A DNA stretch of 64,000 bases from Verrucomicrobiia bacterium (GTDB taxonomy: Bacteria; Verrucomicrobiota; Verrucomicrobiia; Opitutales; Cerasicoccaceae), in NCBI GenBank assembly GCA_030432235.1, contig JAUIHT010000001.1, positions 868,001-932,000 on the forward strand. Direction: 5' to 3'. The position numbers were made by a program, and so were the translations under genes. Position 1 is the stretch's first letter, and each line of letters begins with the position of its first letter. This document shows positions 25,109-33,728 of this stretch, piece by piece. The notes under the pieces are model-generated. The model did no database searches. It was not told where the DNA came from and saw only the letters and a program-made list of their open reading frames with translations.

Positions 25109-26673
25109 ATCAGCATCCTTTAACCATTGAAACTGCCTCCGGTGAGACGTTCGCCCTGGACCTCACCGCTGCGGATGCCCATTTGACTCTGTCTGAATGG
25201 CTGGAGGACCATGCGGTACCGCTCAATACCCGTTGCGGTGGCAAGGGTGTCTGTCGTGGCTGTGGGGTGGAGTTTGTTGAGGATGGTTGCGTCACTCTCC
25301 GACGCAGCTGCGAGGTGCGTCTCGCGGATATCCCCGAAACGTTGGACCGTGTGCGTATCCCGGAATCTTCCTGGCGGGACCAGGGCCTGCACGGCATCAG
25401 CATCTTCGAGGTCAGGGCGACCACCCCGGCGCCTCGCTTGCGCCCCGGCCTGGGTCTGGCCCTCGATATTGGCACCACCACGGTGGCTGGTGCTTTGTGG
25501 GATCTCGCCAGCGGCCAGTGCTTGTCGACGGTGGCCTTGCCAAATGCGCAACGGCGTTACGGTGACAATGTTCTGGCCCGCATCGATCACACCATTGGCC
25601 GGGGTGGCGACAGCGGGTCACTGCAAAAGTCGCTTGTCGACGGCTCGCTGAAGCCGCTCATTGAACGCCTTTGCCAGGAAGCGAAGTGCGAGGCCGGAGC
25701 GATTACTGAAGCAGCGGCGACGGGAAACACGATTATGCTCCATGCGCTTGTCGCCGCGTCACTGGCAGGCTTCGGCGCCTATCCCTTTCGTCCGGTCTTT
25801 CTGGAAGAGCGCAAGGTCCTGGCCCGGGAGATTGCGCTCGACTACGATTTTCCTATCCTTCTGCCTCCCTGCCTCGGCTCTTTCGTGGGGGCGGATATTA
25901 CGGCAGGCGCATTGGCCGCAGGTATGCTGGAGGAGGGCGGTCCCTTCCTGCTCATCGACTTTGGCACCAACGGCGAAATACTTTTGCGCCATGAGGACGG
26001 TTTCCTGGCCACGGCCACGGCAGCGGGGCCTGCCTTTGAGGGCGGTCGCTTGAGTTGTGGCGCTCCGGCGGGGCGGGGCGTCGTTTCCTCGATGGATTAT
26101 CGGGATGGTCGCTGGCATCTCATTCAATCGGGCAACGATGTCGTGCCACTAACCGGTATCTCGGGGGCGGCGTACGTTGACTTTCTCGCGTTGGCCAGAA
26201 GGGAGGGGATGCTGGGTGACATGGGCCGTTTGGACCGACAACACCGCGAGGTGCTCACGCGTCAGGATGGCTCGGTGATGCACTGTGGCGTCCGAATCGG
26301 TCCGCGCCTGGAGGTGACGGAGGAGGATGTTGCCGAGTTGATACAAGCCAAGGCTGCCATTGCCGGCGGTGTGATGACTTTACTGGAGTTGGCTGGCTTG
26401 GAGCCTGAAGACCTGCGCGCTCTTTTTATCGCAGGTGGTTTCGGCTACAACCTGAACCTCGAACATGCGGCCGCCATCGGTCTCATCCCTTCGGTTAGCC
26501 ATGACCGCATCCATGTGATCGGTAACGCTTCACTGGGCGGAGCCTCGCTCTTGCTCTTGCATGGAGAGAGTGAGGCAATTTCACCGCTGCTCCGTGGAAG
26601 CCGCGTTGTCGAGCTCAACCAGACTGAGAGTTTCGAGGATCACTTCATCGATGCCATGTCTTTGACAGCGTAG
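25105..26673 (+). CDS. RACo-type corrinoid activation protein (ferredoxin-ASKHA fusion, DUF4445)
   Basis: 522 residues. N-terminal [2Fe-2S] domain (CGGKGVCRGCGVEF with later Cys in LRRSCEVRL), then ASKHA-type actin-like ATPase domain of the DUF4445/COG3894 family (GLALDIGTTTVAGALWD, LIDFGTNGEILL, FIAGGFGYNLNLEHAAAIG). RACo/RamA proteins reduce inactive Co(II) corrinoid to Co(I) with ATP. As the last gene of the second corrinoid operon it likely serves both this corrinoid protein and MtaC, since the mtaCBA locus has no activator of its own. Slightly shorter than acetogen RACo proteins. Confidence 0.92.
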   Translation: MNQHPLTIETASGETFALDLTAADAHLTLSEWLEDHAVPLNTRCGGKGVCRGCGVEFVEDGCVTLRRSCEVRLADIPETLDRVRIPESSWRDQGLHGISIFEVRATTPAPRLRPGLGLALDIGTTTVAGALWDLASGQCLSTVALPNAQRRYGDNVLARIDHTIGRGGDSGSLQKSLVDGSLKPLIERLCQEAKCEAGAITEAAATGNTIMLHALVAASLAGFGAYPFRPVFLEERKVLAREIALDYDFPILLPPCLGSFVGADITAGALAAGMLEEGGPFLLIDFGTNGEILLRHEDGFLATATAAGPAFEGGRLSCGAPAGRGVVSSMDYRDGRWHLIQSGNDVVPLTGISGAAYVDFLALARREGMLGDMGRLDRQHREVLTRQDGSVMHCGVRIGPRLEVTEEDVAELIQAKAAIAGGVMTLLELAGLEPEDLRALFIAGGFGYNLNLEHAAAIGLIPSVSHDRIHVIGNASLGGASLLLLHGESEAISPLLRGSRVVELNQTESFEDHFIDAMSLTA

Positions 26674-26691
26674 CTGAAGCTTTGCTGGAAA

Positions 26692-27525
26692 CTACACGTA
26701 GGCCGAGACCTGGGACTGTGCCTGCGCCGGGGCTTCGTCATTCAGCGCGGATTGAATGTTAGCCATCTTAGAGCGCGCACCTTCCCACATGAGGCAGATG
26801 TCGACCGCAGCCCAGAACAGGCGCATCCCGCGATCCTTCCAGAACCGCAGGCGCGCCGGATCCGCGCAGGCAATGCCGGGTAGAACGCCGTGCCGTTCGC
26901 AGGCCGCGATGACGGACATGACCGCCTCGACGTACTTATCGCTGGTCCACTGACCGGGAATGCCCATGCCGATGGAAAGATCATCATTGCCGACCACGGC
27001 CACATCCAGTCCGGGTACGGACAGAATAGCGTCGAGATTTTCCAGGGCCTCCGCTGTCTCGATTTGGATGCCGACAACGAAGTCGTGGTTAATCGCGTCA
27101 ATCTGATCCGTTACCTTGTCCCAGCCCATGTACTTTCCCGCCGGACAGCAGGAGGCTCCTAAACCACGCTGGCCGAGCGGGGGATATTTGACGGTACGCA
27201 TGATCTGCTCCACTTCTTCGCGAGTGCGGATACGCGGCACATAGATGCCGTCCGGCGCCTGGTCGGCCACGCGGTTGATTTCATGATAACTCGAGTCTGC
27301 GGCCCGCACCATGCAAGGCAGTCCGAGAGCACGGGCCAGGCGGATATGCTCCAGGATGGTCTCGCTGTTGAGCAAGGTATGCTCGCGATCAATCATGAGC
27401 ACGTCGTAGCCGCATTCGTGAAACATTTCCACCGCCGCCCCTGAGCGTGCATCCACGATGCAGCCGGTCAGTAGCATGTCGCGTGCTTCAATGCGTTTTT
27501 TCAGTAGTCCGGTATGACCTTCCAT
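26692..27525 (-). CDS. HpcH/HpaI-family class II aldolase
   Basis: 277 residues. HpaI/citrate-lyase-beta barrel with catalytic Glu/Asp set visible in DVLMIDREHTL (metal-base His), IQIETAEALENLDAIL (metal Glu) and VVGNDDLSIGMGIPGQ (metal Asp). Such enzymes cleave 2-keto-3-deoxy sugar acids (for example 2-keto-3-deoxy-L-rhamnonate) to pyruvate and an aldehyde. The enolase-superfamily dehydratase at 33729 could supply such a keto-deoxy acid. Convergent with the corrinoid operon, 18 bases from the RACo stop. Confidence 0.9.
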   Translation of the reverse strand: MEGHTGLLKKRIEARDMLLTGCIVDARSGAAVEMFHECGYDVLMIDREHTLLNSETILEHIRLARALGLPCMVRAADSSYHEINRVADQAPDGIYVPRIRTREEVEQIMRTVKYPPLGQRGLGASCCPAGKYMGWDKVTDQIDAINHDFVVGIQIETAEALENLDAILSVPGLDVAVVGNDDLSIGMGIPGQWTSDKYVEAVMSVIAACERHGVLPGIACADPARLRFWKDRGMRLFWAAVDICLMWEGARSKMANIQSALNDEAPAQAQSQVSAYV

Positions 27526-27774
27526 AGTCGAATGAGAGGACCTCGCCCTGGGTTGATAAAGTCGTTTGCCGAATTATGGCTTGAAAGGACATATGTATAC
27601 CTATTCACTGTGGCGCGTGCAAGTTTTTATCATCCAAACAGCCCCGACACATGCCGATTTCTGGTGAGGAAGCGGCCATCGTGAATGTGGTATCGGGATA
27701 GGCCGTAAACGGACTGGTAATTTTCCTGAAATTAGCCGAAAGTCGTCAGTTAATCCCAAGTGCGTCACTGCCTC

Positions 27775-28455
27775 ATGACCAAACCGGATAGCACCGTCAG
27801 ATTCAAACTGTCCCGCTGGATATACGGGGGGCTTTTTTGGGGGCTGGTACTTTTTATGGCCTGGTTGTTTATTCCGCGTGCAGTCAACCCACAGGGGTTT
27901 GATCCGGCGGAGATGGCGCGCGTGGAAACACGAATGTGGCGTGCGTACTATGCCAAGGACTACGTCGATCTGACTTTCTCGGTTTGGAGTGTCACGCGTA
28001 GCCAGTTTGGCGGATCGCCTTGGACCGGCCTGCGCATCGCCTACGATGCCGCTCACGCAGCGCGGGTGTTTCAACGCTCCACCAGCCGGGAGGAAGCAGG
28101 CAAAGCGCTTCCTGCTCTGGAAGCCTACTACACCTTGCTGCAAAGCCAGACCGGCATCCCGTTCGACCCCAAAGTGGCGGCGGAACTTGAGTTGGAGTGG
28201 TGGCAGTTGCGCCGGGAGGATGCCACCACCGAGGACATCACGCTCGTGCTGGCGCGGCTCTACGCCATGGTTAATGAGAAGCCGGTGGACGTCATGCTGG
28301 AGCCCGCGCGGTTGCGGGTGGCGGCCATGGAATTTCGTGACAGCCATCGGCACACTGGCATGACGGATGAGGATTGGGCTCAGTTGCAGGACATGCTGCT
28401 CGCCTCCTATCAGAGCCTGAAGAGCGCGATTGAGGCTCGCCCGGTTCGGGCTTAA
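27775..28455 (+). CDS. Hypothetical membrane-anchored protein
   Basis: About 226 residues from ATG at 27775, standing alone between oppositely oriented genes. One N-terminal transmembrane helix (WIYGGLFWGLVLFMAWLFIP, about residues 15-35) is followed by a soluble, mostly alpha-helical domain with conserved-looking aromatic segments (MWRAYYAKDYVDL). The architecture suggests an inner-membrane protein with a periplasmic helical domain. Family not recognised; no function proposed. Confidence 0.75.
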   Translation: MTKPDSTVRFKLSRWIYGGLFWGLVLFMAWLFIPRAVNPQGFDPAEMARVETRMWRAYYAKDYVDLTFSVWSVTRSQFGGSPWTGLRIAYDAAHAARVFQRSTSREEAGKALPALEAYYTLLQSQTGIPFDPKVAAELELEWWQLRREDATTEDITLVLARLYAMVNEKPVDVMLEPARLRVAAMEFRDSHRHTGMTDEDWAQLQDMLLASYQSLKSAIEARPVRA

Positions 28456-28551
28456 TTTTCGCTTCTATTGAAGGTGGCGCACTTAAGCAGCCATTCGCAC
28501 GAAAGAAGCATCCAACGGAGCCTGTCGCGTCGGTACGACTGACGGACGCGT

Positions 28552-30513
28552 TTACTTCCCGTCCGCTTGGGATGGCACGTGCTCGACCTCGTCGCGATTG
28601 TGACCGGCAATCACCATACCGTCGTCGGCGTCGTCGCGCTTGAGGGTTCTCAGGGTGTTGAGCATGTGCTTGAGGTCTTTGAAGCCACCGATGGAAAACC
28701 AGATGGTGATAATCAAGGCCTGCCCAAGACCGATCCAGATGAAGATGCGCCAGAAGGAAAGCCACCAGGCGTCATCCGTTTTCCAGATAAGATGGTAAAC
28801 CAGACCGAAGAGAAAGAGCCCGAAGTACACCAGGATCATGCCGAGTGTTCCGAAGAAGATCAAAGTGTCGCGCATTCCGAACTCGCTGGAGAAACCCAAT
28901 GCGGCGAGACCGCGCTTTGGCTTGGTGGCATCCGTGCTCTTTTCCATGCTGTAGGCGCCTCGATGCAGCATCTCATCCAGGTTGAAGCGTTGCTTCGAGC
29001 ATAGCGATACGATGATGTAGATCAGGCTGGAGCTGACCATGGCGATGAAAAACATCTGCTGGCCGTTAAGGAAGAAATCCGGTTGGACCTGCTTGATAAC
29101 GATGCCGCTGACCGCGAGGACCGAGCCGGTGATCATGGCCGACCAGGCTGCCGGTGTGGTGCCGCGATTCCAGTAGAGCCCGCCGATGATAACCGCTCCG
29201 GCCCCACCCAGGAATATCGCGCCGGTGACGGCGAAGAACAGCAGGATGTATTGGGTTTGGCGAAAGAGCAGGCTGAAGAAGAAAGCGAAGATCGCGACAC
29301 CGAGGATGGAAAAACGCAGCAGGCGCAAATGCTGTTTTGCCGTAAAGGGTTTGCCGCGTATCGGCATGATGACGTCCTGGATGAATATGCTGCCCCAGGA
29401 GTGCAGGTAGGTGTTATCCGTGGACAAGGCAGCCGCGAAGATGATGGTGGCAAACAGCCCCATGAGGCCTACCGGCAGTACGGATTTCAGAAAAAGCGGC
29501 GAAGTCATCTGCTCCTGGATTTGCGGATTCTCAATCGTCGCTATCTGCCCCTGTATGGTCTGTGTGAGATCGCCGAAGGCTCCTGTGTTGAGAACCACGT
29601 AGGCACAGGCGGGGATCAGCATCGGCAGGATGAAGACCAGGGCGGTGCGCCATTGCCCGAGAATTTTTGCCATGCGTGCTTCATGTGGGCTGCGTGCGGA
29701 GGCGTTATAGCCCTGGCTACCTTGCCAGGCCATGGTCGTATAAAACATGCCGAAGGTGGCGATGACGTAAAACCACACGTTGAAATTTTCGACTTTTCCG
29801 GTGTCGAAGGGGTTCAGCCGTGAGGTGCCTTCGCCAACGCTGACACTCAAGCCCGCGGAGATGGCGGACCAATCGAACTTCCACAACAGAAAGAGCAGGA
29901 TGGCGACAAAGCCGACGCTGTAGAGCAGCCCCTGAAAGAAGTCCGTCATGATGATGGCAATCTGCCCGCCGAAGGTCGCGATGAAGACCGCGCTGGACAG
30001 CATGATGAACATGATCAGCGCAAAGACGGACACCTCGAGTCCGAGCAAGCTTACCGTCTCGGGCAGGTCGAAGAAGTAGAGGAAGAAGCGCCCGGTGACG
30101 GCGGGAAAGATACCGTAGTTCACGATACCCGCCAGGAAGCACAGGCTGCCTGCAAAGATGCGAAACCTCCGGCTGTAGCGAACCTCGAGGAATTGCGCGA
30201 GGGTCATGGCGCGGGTTTGCCGGAAGCGGAAGATGACCCAGCCGGTCAGGGAAATGATTAACCCGACGGGCAGTATCATAAGCATCCAGTAGGCCGGGGT
30301 GAAACCGGCGCTGTAGAACTCCTCGAACTTGGCGATGAGTGAAATGGCGCCCAGCCCGGCGGCGCCCTCGGCCATAGTCAGCATGTAGCGGCCCGCGCTC
30401 CGGTTGGCGGCGAGAAAGTCCGCCACGCTTTTGGTCAGGCGCAGGGGGACGAGCACCATCAGGCCTATGAAGATAACAAACCCAATAAAGATGGCCCAGT
30501 CCAGGAATTGCAT
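28552..30513 (-). CDS. Sodium:solute symporter (SSS family)
   Basis: 653 residues with about 14 hydrophobic helices, beginning WAIFIGFVIFIGLMVLVPLR. The SSS core is clear: LAANRSAGRYMLTMAEGAAG, SLTGWVIFRFRQTRAMTLAQ, and the conserved TM region GGQIAIIMTDFFQGLLYSVG. A cytoplasmic C-terminal tail (LKRDDADDGMVIAGHNRDE) is charged. Likely co-transports Na+ with the substrate of the adjacent catabolic genes. It is last in a minus-strand run that starts with the creatininase-family gene. The substrate cannot be read from sequence (sugar, sugar acid, or an amino-acid/betaine type). Confidence 0.93.
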   Translation of the reverse strand: MQFLDWAIFIGFVIFIGLMVLVPLRLTKSVADFLAANRSAGRYMLTMAEGAAGLGAISLIAKFEEFYSAGFTPAYWMLMILPVGLIISLTGWVIFRFRQTRAMTLAQFLEVRYSRRFRIFAGSLCFLAGIVNYGIFPAVTGRFFLYFFDLPETVSLLGLEVSVFALIMFIMLSSAVFIATFGGQIAIIMTDFFQGLLYSVGFVAILLFLLWKFDWSAISAGLSVSVGEGTSRLNPFDTGKVENFNVWFYVIATFGMFYTTMAWQGSQGYNASARSPHEARMAKILGQWRTALVFILPMLIPACAYVVLNTGAFGDLTQTIQGQIATIENPQIQEQMTSPLFLKSVLPVGLMGLFATIIFAAALSTDNTYLHSWGSIFIQDVIMPIRGKPFTAKQHLRLLRFSILGVAIFAFFFSLLFRQTQYILLFFAVTGAIFLGGAGAVIIGGLYWNRGTTPAAWSAMITGSVLAVSGIVIKQVQPDFFLNGQQMFFIAMVSSSLIYIIVSLCSKQRFNLDEMLHRGAYSMEKSTDATKPKRGLAALGFSSEFGMRDTLIFFGTLGMILVYFGLFLFGLVYHLIWKTDDAWWLSFWRIFIWIGLGQALIITIWFSIGGFKDLKHMLNTLRTLKRDDADDGMVIAGHNRDEVEHVPSQADGK

Positions 30514-30530
30514 ACGAGATCCAGAGGGTG

Positions 30531-31307
30531 CTATTGCGTGGCGGAGGCATCCGGGACATTTCCGTCGGGGGAAATCTCAAACGGCAGCCATTCGCTACGC
30601 ACGTGGAAGTTTTGCTCTTTATGATGAGAGGTGGAAGACAGTGAAAAATCACCGGCCTGATCGTAATTGTATCGCGATACGGAAAGGTGGATCTCGCCGC
30701 CTTTTTCCGGACTGATGCCAATCACCGACAGCGGCAAACGGACCAGAAGATGCCACTGGTTGCCTTCCAGCCAGGTGTAGTGATCGAGAAGTTCTTCGTC
30801 CCAGACCAAGCCCTCTTCGAGCTTCAGTTTGCCGTCCTTGCGTTGTTGGAGCAGCGTCTCGCTCCAGTAGAGTTGCATGCGCTGGTTTTGGGGGGAGAAG
30901 TGAAATTCGTAATATTCGTTCGAGTCGTTAATCTCGACAAAGAGCTCCAGGGTATCGCCGTAGCGAAAGATGAAATCGTTAAAGGAGTCTGCCTTGTTAT
31001 GCAGAAAGTGATCGACAGCGACGACGTAGAACCAGAGCGCGCCATCGTACAGGCCCAGCTTCAGTGAGGCCGGCTCGTTGACGGCCTGGTCTGTTTCACC
31101 GGGGAGGCCGATCAAGGGGTACTCTGTGAGTGTGCCGAAGGCGGTCTCGACGGACGCTGGGCTGGCTGGATCAAAGGCTTCCAGCGGGGCTACGGTCTGG
31201 GCGGTTTGAGCAATCATGTCGTTATCGAGTGAGTTGGAACCGCCCGCCATTCCCTGTGCTACGGTTATGAACAGAAAGGAAAGAATGAATGAATATGTTT
31301 TGTGCAT
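30531..31307 (-). CDS. Secreted CBM9-like carbohydrate-binding domain protein
   Basis: 258 residues. N-terminal signal peptide (SFILSFLFITVAQGMAGG) and a domain resembling CBM9/family-9 sugar-binding modules: LGLYDGALWFYVVAVD, then GDTLELFVEINDSNEYYEFHFSP and a strand-rich C-terminal half. Probably periplasmic or surface-bound and binds a glycan or sugar terminus for the symporter encoded 17 bases downstream. Alone without an enzyme domain, so a binding or outer-surface role is inferred. Confidence 0.75.
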   Translation of the reverse strand: MHKTYSFILSFLFITVAQGMAGGSNSLDNDMIAQTAQTVAPLEAFDPASPASVETAFGTLTEYPLIGLPGETDQAVNEPASLKLGLYDGALWFYVVAVDHFLHNKADSFNDFIFRYGDTLELFVEINDSNEYYEFHFSPQNQRMQLYWSETLLQQRKDGKLKLEEGLVWDEELLDHYTWLEGNQWHLLVRLPLSVIGISPEKGGEIHLSVSRYNYDQAGDFSLSSTSHHKEQNFHVRSEWLPFEISPDGNVPDASATQ

Positions 31308-31319
31308 CAGTCATCTCTA

Positions 31320-32174
31320 TCAGTGGCTGCTGGGATTGGTGAAGCAATATTGCATCTGCCCGGGGCGTTTCCAGGTGGTCTTCCACAGGCCGCTTTCGCT
31401 CAGGCCGGTAATGAGCAGGTCGCACGAGTCGGGTCCGTCGAAGTGTACGTTGCTCGGGCGCTTGAAAGGAGTCACGATGCGATCGATGTGTTCGCCAACC
31501 GGGGAAAAGACGTCCACCGCGTAGGCATCGACATAGGCCACGAGCAGGTTGCCCTCGCAGTCGAAGTCCATGCCGTCCGGCCCGAAGCCGGGCTCGGACA
31601 TCTTGGCCCAGATGCGCTTGTTGGTGACGACCCCGGGCTCGATGATATCGTAGGCCCACAACAATTTGGTGAACGTCTCCGCTACGATCAACTGCTTGTC
31701 GTCTGCACTGACCGCCAAGCCGTTGCAGAAGCGATAACCGTCATCGAGGCGGACCACGTTACCGTTGTGGAGACGGCAGAAAAGCTCGCCCACTGGATTA
31801 TCCGCATTGGAGCCTGCCGGGGCGGTAAAGTAGAGGTTTCCCTGGCTGTCGAAGTAGAGGTCGTTACAGCCGCGGATAGGCTTGCCCTCGAACGAGCAAA
31901 CCTCCTCGTGGACACGTTGTGCGGTATCCACTCGCAGGATGCCGCGCCCCATGTCCGCACACCAGAGATTGTTTTCGCGGTCCACCTGAAGGCCCGCCGG
32001 GATGGCTCCGGTATCGGCGTAGACACTCACCTGGCCGGTTTTATGCCAGTGCAGGATATGGTGATCGTTGGAGGCCACCATGAAAGTACGGCCATCGAGA
32101 TCGACCACCGGTCCTTCCGCCGCCGCGATACCTCCGGCGAGCAGTTCAAAGGTGTAGGATTCCGCGGTGCTCAT
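31320..32174 (-). CDS. SMP-30/gluconolactonase-family hydrolase
   Basis: 284 residues, six-bladed beta-propeller. Metal-site residues appear in AAAEGPVVD (Glu), IRGCNDLYFDSQGNLYFT (Asn, Asp), and GPDGMDFDCEGNLLVAY (Asp). It hydrolyses an aldonolactone or similar ester to a sugar acid. With the enolase-superfamily dehydratase, SDR and HpaI aldolase it completes a plausible non-phosphorylated sugar-acid pathway. It is three bases after the RidA gene, so they are one transcript. Confidence 0.9.
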   Translation of the reverse strand: MSTAESYTFELLAGGIAAAEGPVVDLDGRTFMVASNDHHILHWHKTGQVSVYADTGAIPAGLQVDRENNLWCADMGRGILRVDTAQRVHEEVCSFEGKPIRGCNDLYFDSQGNLYFTAPAGSNADNPVGELFCRLHNGNVVRLDDGYRFCNGLAVSADDKQLIVAETFTKLLWAYDIIEPGVVTNKRIWAKMSEPGFGPDGMDFDCEGNLLVAYVDAYAVDVFSPVGEHIDRIVTPFKRPSNVHFDGPDSCDLLITGLSESGLWKTTWKRPGQMQYCFTNPSSH

Positions 32175-32176
32175 GG

Positions 32177-32578
32177 TTACTCGGAGAGCTCGGCGATGGC
32201 TTCAATTTCCACCTTGATGCCCTTGAGAAGTTTGACCCCCACGGTGGAACGCACGGGCTTTACGGGGACATCCTTGAAGTACTCGGCGAAGGTTGCCGTG
32301 AAGGCGGGAAAGTCATCCAGGTCGGCTAGGAAGCAGTTGCACTTGACGATGTCGCTCAAGCTGCCGCCGCCCTGCGTGACGATATCGTTGATGAAGTCGA
32401 GCGTGCGGACGGTTTCCTCCTCAATGGTGCCGTGCAGGATTTTGACTTCCGCGCTTTCCGGATCGAGGGAGCCGTTACCGCAGATGTAGAGGCGGTTGTC
32501 GACACGGACCCCGGGAGAGAAGCCCAGGGGCGTGACATCGAACTTGGCTTTCGAATAGGTGACGAACTCTTTTTTCAT
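32177..32578 (-). CDS. RidA family protein (YjgF/YER057c/UK114)
   Basis: 133 residues. Family motif in the C terminus (VRSTVGVKLLKGIKVEIEAIAELS) and the central CNCFLADLDDF segment are present; the Arg that marks imine deaminases is seen in KPVRSTVGV. RidA-type enzymes destroy enamine/imine intermediates or act as ring-opening or ammonia-releasing steps in catabolism. It sits between the SMP-30 gene and the creatininase-family gene. Confidence 0.9.
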   Translation of the reverse strand: MKKEFVTYSKAKFDVTPLGFSPGVRVDNRLYICGNGSLDPESAEVKILHGTIEEETVRTLDFINDIVTQGGGSLSDIVKCNCFLADLDDFPAFTATFAEYFKDVPVKPVRSTVGVKLLKGIKVEIEAIAELSE

Positions 32579-32621
32579 AGCGTATGATCAGGTATGGATG
32601 GTGATGTAATTCTGCTTCGGT

Positions 32622-33404
32622 TTATTTAAGAGGTTCCATGGGTTTCCAGCGGGAGAAGTCCTGCAGGAAATCGGAAATTTCGTTCGCCACTGCTTCAAGT
32701 AACGAGTGGCCCTTTTCGGCGGTGGCATGCTGGGGCTGCCCCATGTGCCCGGAAGAGGTCCAGCGATGAAAGCGGTGGAAGCCTTCGAGTTTGTTTGCCC
32801 ATTTGCCCGATGCCCAGGGGCGCTCGACCTCGACGTGCTCCGAAGTAATACGCGAGAGGTCGACCAGGTCTTCCCGGATGGCGAGCATGAGCGAGGTTTC
32901 GTACTCGCAGGCGTGCAGGAGAGTCGGCGTCTGCATGCCGTGGCGTTCCGGCTTCATGGCGTCACTGGCGGTTTGCCACCAGCAGCCGAGCGTGATAGTA
33001 GCTGCGTCGAAACGGTCGTCGGTAACCACCATATCCGTAATGGCCTGAGACACGGGCACGAGATTGCCGCCGTGTCCGTTGAGGAAGTGAATGCGGTTGA
33101 ACCCCGCCTCCAGCACGCAGGTGGCCAGCGATTGAATGATCTGGGCATAAAGAGTAGGGCGCAGGCTCAAGCGACCAGGGAAGTCACGGTGATGGTCCGA
33201 AGCGCCCAGCCAGAGCGTAGGCAGCAAGACGACTTTATCCTGGAGTCGCTCTTCCAGCTTATCGGCGAGGGCTGCGACCTGAAGGGTATCGACGAACAGT
33301 GGCAGATGTTTGCCGTGTTGCTCGCACGAGCCCAAGGGAATGACCACTGGCAGGCTTTTATCCAGCCTGTCGATTTCATCCCAGCTTAGTTCTGCCCATA
33401 ACAT
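32622..33404 (-). CDS. Creatininase-family amidohydrolase
   Basis: 260 residues. Metal ligands typical of the family: Glu and His in GSCEQHGKHLPLFVDT, with Asp at the end, HGGN in FLNGHGGNLVP, and Glu in ACEYETSLM. Members open creatinine or other small cyclic amides; in this phylum paralogs are common in catabolic clusters and the substrate is mostly unknown. It is the first gene of the minus-strand run leading to RidA, SMP-30, CBM9 and the symporter, and is divergent from the enolase-superfamily gene across a 325-base regulatory gap. Confidence 0.88.
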   Translation of the reverse strand: MLWAELSWDEIDRLDKSLPVVIPLGSCEQHGKHLPLFVDTLQVAALADKLEERLQDKVVLLPTLWLGASDHHRDFPGRLSLRPTLYAQIIQSLATCVLEAGFNRIHFLNGHGGNLVPVSQAITDMVVTDDRFDAATITLGCWWQTASDAMKPERHGMQTPTLLHACEYETSLMLAIREDLVDLSRITSEHVEVERPWASGKWANKLEGFHRFHRWTSSGHMGQPQHATAEKGHSLLEAVANEISDFLQDFSRWKPMEPLK

Positions 33405-33728
33405 ATGCGATTCCGGTTGAAGAGGGATACCATTCTCAGCTAGTGGAATAGGCTCGGTGTGAATTAGTATTCATATGAGACAAAATGTACAAACCTAAAA
33501 ATTGGGTCAAGATCATCTTATATCGCCTTTAAATTTCCCTGGAGAGGCTATTTGAGGTGTGGCTTGACTTACTTATTGAATAAGTATACATAAGTCGCCC
33601 ATATTGAATTCGACAAGCATAAATTCCAGAATTTTAAAAGCCTTCAGGGCGGATTAAGATGCGTAAGGCGTTTTTTTTGACGACATATACGCCCGCTTGA
33701 GTGGGATTCCTGTACAATTTAATATCCT
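33405..33728. promoter_or_regulatory. Divergent intergenic region with perfect palindrome and hairpin/T-run
   Basis: 324 AT-rich bases between the creatininase gene (minus) and the enolase-superfamily gene (plus). ACTTATT-G-AATAAGT at 33571-33585 is a perfect 7+7 palindrome nested in a wider one (GACTTA at 33566, TAAGTC at 33591), a likely operator. At 33640-33678 GCCTT and AAGGC arms about 20 bases apart are followed by eight T, a possible terminator or leader hairpin on the plus strand. No small ORF was found. Confidence 0.5.

Noticed and set aside
31302-32489. Plus-strand open frame of 395 codons
   Set aside because: Antisense to the SMP-30 and RidA genes; low-complexity composition and no family match.
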